Below are positions 1 through 8,245 of a stretch of DNA of 64,000 bases, piece after piece (the stretch's first letter is position 1; each line of letters begins with the position of its first letter). The DNA is from Trichomonas vaginalis G3 (lineage: Eukaryota; Parabasalia; Trichomonadida; Trichomonadidae). Below the pieces are notes generated by a model, which saw only the letters and a list, made by a program, of their open reading frames with translations, was not told the origin of the DNA and did not search any database. Location of the stretch: NCBI RefSeq assembly GCF_026262505.1, contig NC_067207.1, forward strand, positions 32,146,082 through 32,210,081, in the 5' to 3' direction. The translations under genes and the position numbers were made by a program.

Positions 1-3000
1 AGATCTTTGCGGCCTTGAAGAGCTGTTGATCGAAGCAGCGGTCGGCGATTTCCTTTGTGCGGGCGGAGTTTGGAGAAGAAACGAGTTCCTCTAACTCGCC
101 GAGCATGTCAACCTTGGCGTAAGCGAAGAGAAGCTCTGTCTCGATGATTGGATCACCGATCTGGTTGGAGCGAGCGAGCTGAAGGTATGGAACAAGAGCC
201 TTGTACTCTTCAGCCTTCTCAGCGGCCTCGATGACGGCGTAGTACTCCTTTGTGTCCTTTGACTTGATGAAGGACTCGATGGAGTTGACAACTTCGCCGG
301 CAGCGAGCTGAGCACGAGCGACTTCGCCCCAAACGTTTGGATCGTCGCAGTGGGCGGCCCAGTCAGCAGCGCCTTGGAGATCGCCCTTGTTGTCGAGCAT
401 GACCTTGACGGCGAGGACTGGCTGTTCGTACTTCTTGTAGACAGCGATTGTTTCATCGTAGAGCTGGAAGTCGATGAGCTTCTCAGCAATCTTTTCCCAT
501 GTGTAGTGGTTGAGGCGCTGGACGTAGTTCATGACGCGTGTTGTGTCTGACTGAGCAGCTGTGAGGATGAGCAAGTTCTGGAGGGAAACGTTCTCCTTGA
601 ACTGTGGAGACTCCATGACGACTTTCTCGAGAAGGCCGAGGAGCTGTGCTGGGATGTCGGCGGTGATGAATGCCTTGACTGTCATTGAGACCTTGTCTGG
701 GTCTTCGCACTCTGGAAGAGCTGTGGAAATGACAGCATCGACAACCAACTTCATGTGTGGGTTCTCTGGGTTGAGAACACGTGCCCAGAGGTTCTCATCC
801 TGTCTGTTGACGAGGTATCTGGCCTGTTCCTTGTAGAGCTGGTGTGTGTTTGTGAGCTCGATGAGTTCGTCATCGCACTGGCCCTTGGCGTAGGCAATGC
901 ATGCGAGGTGGGCATCGCGCTTGGCAAGGATCTCACCGACAAACTTTGGATCGTAGTACTGGTTCTCGCGGAGGGCGCGTTCTGGGTTGCGGCCCATGTT
1001 GTAGGCGAGGAGAACGATACCGTTGTTTGTGGCTGGATCGACAGAACCAGAAGCCTGGCGCTGTTCGAGGATCTGTTGGAGAAGGCGCAGTCTCTCGCGC
1101 TTCATTGTCTCCTTGATGAGCTCCTCCATTGGTGCTGTGTGCTGGACGGAGTTGATCAACTTGACGATGTACTCCTGTGGAGCTTCGATATCGATGAGGG
1201 CACCGATGACACGGCCGGCCATGGCTGGGTTGAACTTCTGGATGTAGATTTCGAGTTCGCGGGAAGCATTCTTCTTGTAGAGGTACTTTGTGAGGTCTTC
1301 TGCGAATCCGAATCTGTTGCAGAGAACGATGAGTGGGACGCGGTCTGGGAGATCAGCCTGCATGAGGAAGTCACGAACACGCTCTGGCTGGAGGTATTCT
1401 GACTCACGGCACATTCTCTCAACTTCGCTGTAGTCCTGAAGCTTTGTTGCAGCCTCGATGTAGCGGAAGTGGATATCTGGATCTGTGCATGTTGTAACGA
1501 CAAGAGCTAAGAAGTAGTAGATAGCCTGTGTAGCCTTTGTCTTGTTGAACAATGCAAGGAGTGTGTCGATGCCGAGCTTGTCGTAGTATGTGCCAGCGAC
1601 CTTGACGACGAGTTGGACGTTCTGTTGCTGGTTGTTTGTGAGAAGTTCCTGGAGGCACTCCATGACCCACTTTGGATCCATTGTTGCGAAGTACTGGACT
1701 AAGAAGTCTGGGTTGATTGACTGTGTGTTGACGATGCAGCGCTTGATGGATGGAAGGTCTGTGTAGTGCTCGAGAGCGCGCTGGAAGTTGCCTGCACGTT
1801 CGCAGAGGTTGGCAACCTTCTGGCGGTCGTAGAATGTGTAGCATTCCTTGGCGAAGAGTTCTTCAGCAACACGTGGGATGTTGGTCAATGTGATCTCGAA
1901 GAGAAGTGTCTGGAGATCGGAATCTTCCTCACGGTTCTGGACAAGAACGGATACAAGGAATGAAGCAGCCTGTGTGAAGAGAGAGAACTGCTGAAGGATT
2001 GTGACAACTTGCATGGCGTTGACAAGTGGTTGGCCGTTATTAGCAACGAAATTGAGGAGCTGGGCAAGTCCTTCTGGGTTGGAGCGGGCGATGAGTGTGA
2101 TGATCTGGAGCCAGTCGCATGTGTAGTTGTACTGCTGGCAGTACTGTGCGATCTTGTCGAATGAGCCCATCTCAGCGAATGTGGCGCAGACCTTTGCGTG
2201 TGCACCAGCGCGGATGTAGATGGCGGCGGCTGTGATTGGATCAGCTTGCTTGCAAACATCACCTAAGTTCTCTGATGGTGTGAGGCTGTCGTTCTTGATC
2301 CAGTTCTGGATGAGGTTGGCCTTGCCCATGTTGATGACAATGCGGCAGAACTCAACAGATTCGACTTCTGTGAGCTTTGTCTGTGTAATAAGAGCGGACA
2401 AGTACTGGAGAAGCGGTGGATGGCCTTCTGGCTGTGTTGGTAATCTCTGTAACTTGGAGATTGTGGCAGCACCACGGAGAGCATCGCCTGGTGTTGTAGC
2501 AGCAACACGAGCAGCTTCCTGGAAATTGCCCTGGAGAAGGAGCTGATCGAACTGCTGTGTGATGAAATCGTTGGACATGTGGATGCCGGCGTTGGCAGCA
2601 ACCTTGGCAGCGACTTGTGGAGATGAGCGCTGAGAAATGTAGTCAACGATTGAATCGTTGTTGATGGCGATGTTGACGAGGCGACCATCTCTGCCGAGAG
2701 AGAGGATGCCACCGTTGGCTGTAAGGGATGCAAGGATCTGTGGGGATTGTGAGATACGGACTGAAAGGTAGACAGAAGCGCTCTCGATTTCCATCATGTA
2801 AAGAAGGCCTCCACGTGTGATCATGAAGACGGAGTTGTACTTCGGTGAGAAGAGGATATGGAGTGGGATATCGTCCTGAGCATCCGGAGGAGCCTGGAGA
2901 TCAGCGAACTTCTTGCCGAAAGCCTGGGCTTCTGAGGAAGCACCAAGTGGGAAGATGTTGAGTCTCATCTGGCCGGCCTTTGAGGCGAAAGCGAGAAGTT

Positions 3001-3622
3001 GGAGATTTCCGACGTTTGCGAAGACGCCGTTGTAAGCATCGATAGCCTGTGAGACATTGCGCTCACGAGAGTAGAGCTGGAGCTTTCCAACGATAGCATT
3101 GTTCTCCTGAACGAGACCGGAGAGGCAGAACCAGTTCTTGTCCTGGGAAATGGAGTAGCCCATGATCTGTGCGGACTGGAGTTGTGGAAGAAGCTGGAAT
3201 GCTGGGACTGGGTTGGTGTTTGAGCTCATGCTCCAATGGAAAACTGCGTTTCCTGCAACAAACATAAGAATATCATCATCAATGAACTTCCAGTATGTAA
3301 CTTGTGTGCCGTCTGGGACACTGAATGATTTCAGGCGTTGGCGTGTGTTAAGATCGAAAACTTGAAGAGCATTGTTTCCACGAAGAGCAATAACCATGCG
3401 AGATGGGTGCATGACGGCTGCGTCAGCACTCATTTTATGTCTTGTGACTTGATTGCCCTGCTGGAGGTCGATAATGGCGACACTGGAGTCAGCACCGTTT
3501 TCCTCACGAACGCAGAGGTACTTATCCTTGGAAATGGCTGCGTTGGCTGGGACGGCGAACTTCGGGTCCATGTTCTGTGATGAGAACGAGAAAACCTCGT
3601 TGACATAGATTGGCTGTGACAT
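1..3622 (-). CDS. CHC: Clathrin heavy chain, 3'-truncated by the window edge
   Basis: About 1,207 codons are in view, open without an intron; family members are usually near 1,650-1,700 aa, so the C-terminal leg and trimerisation region lie off the window. The start is the ATG at 3622-3620 (MSQPIYVNEVF...). The N-terminal third reads as the seven-bladed propeller that binds adaptor boxes (for example AVMHPSRMVIALRGNNALQV, MGYSISQDKNWFCLSGLV, PLHILFSPKYNSVFMITRGG). It is followed by the helical repeats of the leg (VCATFAEMGSFDKIAQYCQQ, CERAGNFQRALEHYTDLPSI, IEAPQEYIVKLINSVQHTAP). The protein forms the triskelion coat of endocytic and Golgi vesicles. Its codons favour C/G endings, unlike the A+T-rich elements to the right, which marks it as a well-expressed host gene. 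I saw no perfect trichomonad Inr just upstream. Confidence 0.96.
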   Translation of the reverse strand, partial: MSQPIYVNEVFSFSSQNMDPKFAVPANAAISKDKYLCVREENGADSSVAIIDLQQGNQVTRHKMSADAAVMHPSRMVIALRGNNALQVFDLNTRQRLKSFSVPDGTQVTYWKFIDDDILMFVAGNAVFHWSMSSNTNPVPAFQLLPQLQSAQIMGYSISQDKNWFCLSGLVQENNAIVGKLQLYSRERNVSQAIDAYNGVFANVGNLQLLAFASKAGQMRLNIFPLGASSEAQAFGKKFADLQAPPDAQDDIPLHILFSPKYNSVFMITRGGLLYMMEIESASVYLSVRISQSPQILASLTANGGILSLGRDGRLVNIAINNDSIVDYISQRSSPQVAAKVAANAGIHMSNDFITQQFDQLLLQGNFQEAARVAATTPGDALRGAATISKLQRLPTQPEGHPPLLQYLSALITQTKLTEVESVEFCRIVINMGKANLIQNWIKNDSLTPSENLGDVCKQADPITAAAIYIRAGAHAKVCATFAEMGSFDKIAQYCQQYNYTCDWLQIITLIARSNPEGLAQLLNFVANNGQPLVNAMQVVTILQQFSLFTQAASFLVSVLVQNREEDSDLQTLLFEITLTNIPRVAEELFAKECYTFYDRQKVANLCERAGNFQRALEHYTDLPSIKRCIVNTQSINPDFLVQYFATMDPKWVMECLQELLTNNQQQNVQLVVKVAGTYYDKLGIDTLLALFNKTKATQAIYYFLALVVTTCTDPDIHFRYIEAATKLQDYSEVERMCRESEYLQPERVRDFLMQADLPDRVPLIVLCNRFGFAEDLTKYLYKKNASRELEIYIQKFNPAMAGRVIGALIDIEAPQEYIVKLINSVQHTAPMEELIKETMKRERLRLLQQILEQRQASGSVDPATNNGIVLLAYNMGRNPERALRENQYYDPKFVGEILAKRDAHLACIAYAKGQCDDELIELTNTHQLYKEQARYLVNRQDENLWARVLNPENPHMKLVVDAVISTALPECEDPDKVSMTVKAFITADIPAQLLGLLEKVVMESPQFKENVSLQNLLILTAAQSDTTRVMNYVQRLNHYTWEKIAEKLIDFQLYDETIAVYKKYEQPVLAVKVMLDNKGDLQGAADWAAHCDDPNVWGEVARAQLAAGEVVNSIESFIKSKDTKEYYAVIEAAEKAEEYKALVPYLQLARSNQIGDPIIETELLFAYAKVDMLGELEELVSSPNSARTKEIADRCFDQQLFKAAKI

Positions 3623-4128
3623 TATCAAGAGTGTCAAAACCGCCCTATCTTCTCTATTCAATTTCCTTCGTCAATTTTTACTTTTTCGGGTTAATGTTTT
3701 GTAGAATTGCTCAAAGAATGAATTTCGAACATCCTTATAAAAACGATAAACTCCGATATGAAAATTTGATTTCATTTCAAGTCCTGAAAAAAATTGATTT
3801 TAGGTGTGTTCCTGGATTGACCATTTAATGTAGATCTAAAATAAATTATCAAATGGCTTGGAAAATTTTCATTGTTTATAATTTTTTTATAAGTCTACTT
3901 GAAGATAATCTTAATTTAAGTGGCAATATTTTTTAAGGAGCTAAAACTAGTATGATACCATGATTTAAAAATTCCGAAAAATCTCCAAATTTTTTCGAAA
4001 TTGCATTTTTTAATTTAAAATATATATTTTTTATAATCATATTATGAAAATCAAAATTATTTTGGAAATTTTTGAGGTCTTGATATTAGTCATCCATTAG
4101 ATGTAGAAGAAGATTCAAAAAAAAAGGT
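3623..4128. other. Gene-free spacer upstream of the clathrin gene
   Basis: This is A+T-rich host DNA between the start of the clathrin gene and the presumed left end of the outer Maverick. It has poly-A/poly-T runs and no convincing coding region; short open frames here lack any family resemblance. It should contain the clathrin promoter, but I could not point to a clear initiator element. Confidence 0.6.
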
Positions 4129-4348
4129 AGTGGGGCTTCCAGGCGCGTTGCGCCCTCTAGCCCATAAGAAATTTTGCCCAAGACCCAAGAGGAGGACCGA
4201 ACCCCAGCAGACCAGCCGGTGACAAAACCAAAACCGTTGTTATTTACATCATATTAATGGTGTCACTTTTCACAAATTATATATGTTTTCATGTTTTGTC
4301 ACTTTTCTGTCACTTTTCGGGTAAAAACATTTTTATTATTATATATAA
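4129..4348. repeat. Presumed left terminal region of element C
   Basis: The first 110 bases are G+C-rich in an A+T-rich setting and contain the inverted repeat GGCGC-GTT-GCGCC at 4143-4155. Elements A and B also carry a G+C-rich inverted repeat close to each tip. Three copies of GTCACTTTT follow at 4262, 4298 and 4309, and then the A+T-rich leader of the methyltransferase gene. The same word occurs at the ends of D, E and F. Its matching right end is outside the window, so the assignment cannot be proved here. Confidence 0.45.
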
Positions 4349-5167
4349 ATGAATTTTACAAAACCACCGTTACCGTTCTTTGGAAATAAGAGTAGATGTA
4401 AAGATATTATATTGAGAGAACTTAAGAAACTACCGAATGGTCTAACATTTGTAGATTTGTTCGGTGGAAGTTTCTATATATCCCATTTATGTCATACAAT
4501 ATTCCCAGACTCAAAGATTATATGCAATGACTTCGACAACTATATGGACCGTCTCAAACATATTCCAGACACAAACAATATATTGAAAGAGTTAAAAGAA
4601 AAGATACCTATAGGTAAGATGGAACGTATACCATTAGATAAGAAAAATATTGTGAGAGAGGTTTTGAAAAAAGCAGAATATATAGACTGGGATAGTATAT
4701 CTGCTAGACTATTATATAGTGGTGCTATAAGAGTTCATGACATTGAAACACTTATGTCAAAAGTTTTATATCTCAACTATACAAATGTTTTCAAAGAGGA
4801 CATAGATAAATATATTGAGGGTATAGAGTTTGTGAGATGTCATTGGACAGAGTTGTATGAAAAATATAAAGACAAGGAAAATGTTTTCTTTATAGTGGAC
4901 CCGCCGTTCTATAACACATGGGATTTTCAATACCAAGTAGACTGGACTTTGAGAGACTCTTTAGAAACTTTAGACGTTATACATAACCATCCATGCTTTT
5001 ACTTTACATCCGATAAAAGTGGTTTGAAAACCGTTATGAGATGGTTAGAGGACATACACGACTATGAGTTTATATATGACAAGATAGAATATGAGAGAGG
5101 TCCTATAAACTGGAGAAAGTGTCACAATAAAGAAATTTTATTAGTAAGTAAATGTGGTTTGAAATAG
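4349..5167 (+). CDS. D12-class (Dam-like) DNA adenine N6-methyltransferase
   Basis: The 272-aa product has the two signature regions of the Dam/D12 family. An N-terminal S-adenosylmethionine loop (PLPFFGNKSRCKDII, then FVDLFGGSFYIS) lies near residues 8-45, and the catalytic motif DPPF lies near residue 185 (FFIVDPPFYNTWDF). It would transfer a methyl group from AdoMet to the N6 of adenine in DNA. It looks whole and is the first gene inside the left end of element C. T. vaginalis DNA is known to carry N6-methyladenine. Self-marking of element DNA is my inference. Confidence 0.88.
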   Translation: MNFTKPPLPFFGNKSRCKDIILRELKKLPNGLTFVDLFGGSFYISHLCHTIFPDSKIICNDFDNYMDRLKHIPDTNNILKELKEKIPIGKMERIPLDKKNIVREVLKKAEYIDWDSISARLLYSGAIRVHDIETLMSKVLYLNYTNVFKEDIDKYIEGIEFVRCHWTELYEKYKDKENVFFIVDPPFYNTWDFQYQVDWTLRDSLETLDVIHNHPCFYFTSDKSGLKTVMRWLEDIHDYEFIYDKIEYERGPINWRKCHNKEILLVSKCGLK

Positions 5168-5283
5168 GACTACTTGTTTTAGGTTTTTTCCATTGTGTCA
5201 TTTATTTATTTGACGTGGCAGAAAAGTACAGAGAATATGAAGATGGACCAATGCCTGCAAATGTTCAGCATATGTACTCGTAA
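5152..5283 (+). CDS. 43-aa single-span membrane protein
   Basis: This short frame starts at the ATG at 5152 inside the end of the methyltransferase gene, overlaps it by 16 bases in another frame, and ends at 5283. The product begins MWFEIGLLVLGFFHCVIYLF, a clear hydrophobic segment, followed by a charged tail (DVAEKYREYEDGP). It sits tightly between the methyltransferase and the next virion-like gene, as small membrane proteins of viruses often do. The function is unknown. Confidence 0.5.
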   Translation: MWFEIGLLVLGFFHCVIYLFDVAEKYREYEDGPMPANVQHMYS

Positions 5284-5306
5284 GAGATATTTTTATCTAA
5301 TATTAA

Positions 5307-5669
5307 ATGGACGCACAGAACTTAGCGAATGCACAGCAACCTGGACAACCAAACCCAGAGAATATTCCAAATGAAGTTAGAATACAAACTGCAATGGCAA
5401 ACTATGGTCAAGTGCCAACAGATGTACAAATGCAAACTGCCATGTCAAATGACGCTGCGTTAGGTTTGCCACCATGGTATGCAAATATGAGATGGAAAGA
5501 GTTTTATACAAACCCTGAAGTGGGATATAAACAACTTTATGCAGATGACGCGAACACAGGAGTTGACCCAGAATATGTTTTCTACCAGAGGAGAAACAGA
5601 ATGTATGAGCTCCAGTTAAAGAATGCTATGGAACTCAACAGGAAACGTAAGAGACTAGGCGGACATTAG
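5307..5669 (+). CDS. Unknown 120-aa Maverick C protein
   Basis: The N-terminus is rich in N, Q and P and holds an internal duplication (VRIQTAMANYGQVPTDV and VQMQTAMSNDAALGLP, near residues 24-55). An aromatic middle (PPWYANMRWKEFYTNPEVG) and a basic C-terminus (MELNRKRKRLGGH) follow. The leader TTTTTATCTAATATTAA precedes the ATG. It lies between the small membrane protein and a pVI-like gene in the same direction, so a structural role is plausible. I recognise no family. Confidence 0.65.
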   Translation: MDAQNLANAQQPGQPNPENIPNEVRIQTAMANYGQVPTDVQMQTAMSNDAALGLPPWYANMRWKEFYTNPEVGYKQLYADDANTGVDPEYVFYQRRNRMYELQLKNAMELNRKRKRLGGH

Positions 5670-5687
5670 ATTTTTACATATAGTAAA

Positions 5688-5921
5688 ATGGGTTTCTTCA
5701 GTAAGATAGGAAACTTCTTTCGAAATGTTGGAAGAGGTATATGGAATGGAATAAAATCTGTCGGAAGAGGAGTATGGAACGGTGTCAAAAATATTGGTAA
5801 AAGAGTAGGTCAGTTTGTTGGTATTATACCTAAAGACCCTGAACCAGAAGAACAAGCTCCTGTTATACAACAGCCTGAACCTGCACCACAGTCTAGTTGG
5901 CAACCACAACCGGTATATTAA
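5688..5921 (+). CDS. Small amphipathic pVI-like protein, 77 aa
   Basis: The N-terminal 45 residues alternate glycine, aromatic and basic residues (MGFFSKIGNFFRNVGRGIWN, then GIKSVGRGVWNGVKNIGKRV), which would form an amphipathic helix. The tail is proline- and glutamine-rich. Element C has a longer protein of the same style at 38257 and elements A and B have another at 27816 and 60801. Such proteins recall adenovirus pVI and related membrane-active minor capsid proteins. That link rests on composition and context only. Confidence 0.6.
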   Translation: MGFFSKIGNFFRNVGRGIWNGIKSVGRGVWNGVKNIGKRVGQFVGIIPKDPEPEEQAPVIQQPEPAPQSSWQPQPVY

Positions 5922-5925
5922 AAAG

Positions 5926-6774
5926 TTATATTTTTATCGTTCGATAGTAGTTGTATATGAAACTAAGTTCTAAGTAAAACGCACGGTATAATGGAATTAT
6001 TCTTTTTCTTCCATCTGTAGTAAACCATACTTGAAAGTCTGAAATACTTCCACTTGGTGGTTCGTATAACTTTGTAGGTTTTTCGTAAAAGTCATTTGCC
6101 AAGCATAAGAAAGAGTTTTGGGCGCCAGAAAATGAAGCATGAACAATAATAGCATCTGGGTCGAAAACATCTTTAAATAAATATGGTTCATCTCTTGCAT
6201 ATCGACTGTAGATATTTGCTAAAGGAGGTTCAACTTTCTGATTTAACATTCTTTGCAAATAATACCATGACATTGCAGTGAATTCTGTATATATTTGTTC
6301 GTCTTTATTTGGATTGTCTTCGTAGATTTGAAATGACACTTGTGAATTTTGTTTGTCATATACAATTCTCACATAAAGTGTGCTATCGGTATTCGCATAT
6401 TCATCAGCATATTTTGCATAACATGAATTTATTTTATCTTCTATATTTTTTAATGCAGCCTGTAGAGAAGATGAGAGGTCAACTTGTATTAGCTCAATTT
6501 CTTCCCACATTTTTCGTTGCCCTTCAGATGTATAATCTATATGAAACCTTACAATAAATGGAAAACTTTTATCTTCTACAGACACAAACTTTATTCTTCG
6601 AAAGCCAATAGCTTTTGTGACAGATGGGTCTCTTAACCATCTTAATGGGTAGTCAAAACGATAGCCTTCATGCTTTACGGTATCTGTCTCAAACTTTTGA
6701 CCGACATTAGTAAAAATTTCATCTAATGGTTTAGTTGTAGCAACTCTAGAATTTTCTTTTTCTATTGGAAGCAT
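5926..6774 (-). CDS. Penton/minor-capsid-like protein, 282 aa
   Basis: This 282-aa protein belongs to the same family as a partial gene at the right edge of the window (63621 on). Both have an N-terminal motif of the form FDYPLRWLRDPSVTKAIGFRR followed by strand-rich sequence. It is more distantly like the proteins at 10612, 23797 and 26709, which share the pattern FPTDW...YIGITSMYI or YPRHWVEYVGG. Proteins of this size beside the capsid genes of Polintons are usually the single jelly-roll penton. That call is inference. Its start at 6774 lies 19 bases left of the insertion point of element A. Confidence 0.6.
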   Translation of the reverse strand: MLPIEKENSRVATTKPLDEIFTNVGQKFETDTVKHEGYRFDYPLRWLRDPSVTKAIGFRRIKFVSVEDKSFPFIVRFHIDYTSEGQRKMWEEIELIQVDLSSSLQAALKNIEDKINSCYAKYADEYANTDSTLYVRIVYDKQNSQVSFQIYEDNPNKDEQIYTEFTAMSWYYLQRMLNQKVEPPLANIYSRYARDEPYLFKDVFDPDAIIVHASFSGAQNSFLCLANDFYEKPTKLYEPPSGSISDFQVWFTTDGRKRIIPLYRAFYLELSFIYNYYRTIKI

Positions 6775-6963
6775 ATTTTATCTATAATAAAAAGTTAGTA
6801 TACATATCAAGGGTACGGAGGCACTGCGTTCCACCTTACCCATTATATGTGAATTTGACACTTTACAAAACCGTTAACGTATATTTTACAACACTAACGA
6901 CTTCACTAACGAATTCACCAACCACTTCACTAACGAACTCACTAATGTAAAAAATAAACGTTC

Positions 6964-7284
6964 TCACTTACAAAAGTATTGCAACTCCTCCCATTGCTGT
7001 GCTTCACATAACAGCTCATAATCTTCTGACTCACTTTCTTCTTCATATAGATCAAAATCACTGTCATAGTTTATACCTGTTAGTTTTGACAAAGCTAATG
7101 AAACACGCTTACCGTTTGTATCATATGCTTGTATAAACTTTCCATTATGCTTGTAGTCATAAATGCTTAAACTAACTTTACCCTTTCTCCCTCGTATCTG
7201 ATAGAATGTATTTTCACGAGGAACGAAGAACAAGTTCTTGAACTCATGACCGTTGTAGTTTGTTATCTCAATAGTTTTCGTCAT
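6964..7284 (-). CDS. Terminal-repeat protein, 106 aa (left copy)
   Basis: The ORF lies wholly within the terminal inverted repeat, so the element carries it twice; the copy at 28513 is identical in protein. It is related to the 94-aa terminal-repeat ORF of element B and to the C-terminal part of the HNH protein at 11511. The shared pattern is Y-x-x-H-x-F-K-x-L-F-F-x-P-E...FYQI, then ...SLSIYD, then D-x-x-GK. This looks like a small DNA-binding or regulatory domain without the nuclease part. The C-terminus is acidic (DLYEEESESEDYELL). The role is unknown; transcription is directed outward, toward the element tip's opposite strand. Confidence 0.7.
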   Translation of the reverse strand: MTKTIEITNYNGHEFKNLFFVPRENTFYQIRGRKGKVSLSIYDYKHNGKFIQAYDTNGKRVSLALSKLTGINYDSDFDLYEEESESEDYELLCEAQQWEELQYFCK

Positions 7285-7405
7285 TTATATAAAAATAAAA
7301 TAAAAAATAAAATAAAAAATAAACTTAAAAATAAACTTAAAAATTAATGATATCACCACTCCCACACGTATGAAAACATAGCACAAAAATAAATTTAGGT
7401 GAAGT

Positions 7406-7419
7406 GGTGAGATCTCACC
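7406..7419. promoter_or_regulatory. GGTGAGATCTCACC palindrome with iterons
   Basis: A perfect 14-bp palindrome is flanked on one side by the inverse of two GGTGAAAAA-type iterons (to about 7444) and on the other by GGTGAAGT. The same arrangement occurs eight times in elements A and B. It probably binds an element-encoded protein; the exact role is unknown. Confidence 0.6.
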
Positions 7420-7460
7420 TCTTTTTTCACCCGGTTTTTCACCCACTTGAATTCATTACT

Positions 7461-7706
7461 TTATAATTCTCTTCCTTTATCCAACTCTTCTAACTTCTTC
7501 TTAAGTTCAGCAATGTTGTCCTCATGAAGTTTAATCTTTCTCAAAATTCCTTCTTTATCTAATGGTTGCTTTATCTTTCTAAACTGAACTCTACCATCTT
7601 TCATAGTATGAATGTAAAAACCTTCTGGAATAGTTCCTGATTTAATGTATTCTACCAAAAACTTTTGTTTCATTGCTTCAGTGACTTTAGTCGTCATTTC
7701 AATCAA
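7461..7706 (-). CDS. Small coiled-coil protein, 81 aa
   Basis: The product has an N-terminal module (KQKFLVEYIKSGTIPEGFYI, then HTMKDGRVQFRKIKQPL) that recurs in the 144-aa protein at 9847 and the 194-aa protein of element C at 38838. A heptad-like lysine/leucine-rich helix (residues 50-78) follows. The final codons fall inside the terminal repeat. The start has an A+T-rich leader typical of these elements. The copy in B (41193) differs by very few residues. The role is unknown. Confidence 0.7.
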   Translation of the reverse strand: MIEMTTKVTEAMKQKFLVEYIKSGTIPEGFYIHTMKDGRVQFRKIKQPLDKEGILRKIKLHEDNIAELKKKLEELDKGREL

Positions 7707-7744
7707 ATAAAAATTTTAATATTAAATAAAAATAACGTTATTTT

Positions 7745-8215
7745 TCAGTAAGGAAACGCAGGAGTTTTACGATTTATTTGTGGTGTAGGTTCTGGTTTAA
7801 ATGTTGGAGTCGGTTTTGGAGTTGACTTTTGAACAGGAGTTTGTAATTCCATAGGTTCAGGAGTCATTGAAGGTGTTGTTTGTGAAGGCGTTGGTTTTGA
7901 CGTTGGTTTTGGCGAAGGTGTCGGAGTTTGTTTAACTTCAGCTACTTCAGTATTATTTATAACATTTGCTTTGTTTCTTTTCAACATCATTACTGCTCCT
8001 GCTGTAGCTAGCAAACCTAGTGGGAGACCATATCGTATATAAGGACTTGACCAAATGCTATTTTTGACAGGAGCTGGTGGAACACCTAACCTTGGCGAGA
8101 CTGCTCTTTGCCATTGTGCAGCTCGTAAGAAATATTCAATAGGTGCTCCATAATCGTTTGGTAAAGTTTGTTTCACAGATGGTGAAGGTTCACGAGAGCT
8201 TGATGAAGAACTCAT
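7745..8215 (-). CDS. Single-span membrane protein with proline-rich tail, 156 aa
   Basis: The serine-rich N-terminus is followed by a segment near residues 55-80 (YIRYGLPLGLLATAGAVMML) that reads as a transmembrane helix with a basic stop (KRNK). The last 60 residues are a P/T/S/K repeat tail (TPSPKPTSKPTPSQ...). It sits just downstream of the capsid gene, in the same direction. A virion or membrane-attachment role is possible. I recognise no family. Confidence 0.7.
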   Translation of the reverse strand: MSSSSSSREPSPSVKQTLPNDYGAPIEYFLRAAQWQRAVSPRLGVPPAPVKNSIWSSPYIRYGLPLGLLATAGAVMMLKRNKANVINNTEVAEVKQTPTPSPKPTSKPTPSQTTPSMTPEPMELQTPVQKSTPKPTPTFKPEPTPQINRKTPAFPY

Positions 8216-8245
8216 TTACAAGCTTTAAAAATAAACGTTCATCCT

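Larger units (their letters stand above)
6793..7477. repeat. Left terminal inverted repeat of element A
   Basis: It matches 28328-29004 in inverted orientation with only a few small length differences. It contains, from the tip: a G+C-rich inverted repeat, a run of related CACTAACGA words, a complete 106-aa ORF, a GGTGAGATCTCACC palindrome with GGTGAAAAA-like iterons, and the last codons of the neighbouring small gene. Exactly the same inner limit (…CTCTTCCTT) is used by the repeats of element B. Confidence 0.93.

Noticed and set aside
755-1402. Long plus-strand ORF of 215 aa within the clathrin region
   Set aside because: It is an antisense shadow of the G+C-richer clathrin coding frame on the other strand.
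3610-3828. 72-aa plus-strand ORF upstream of clathrin
   Set aside because: It overlaps the clathrin start region on the other strand, is low in complexity and resembles nothing.
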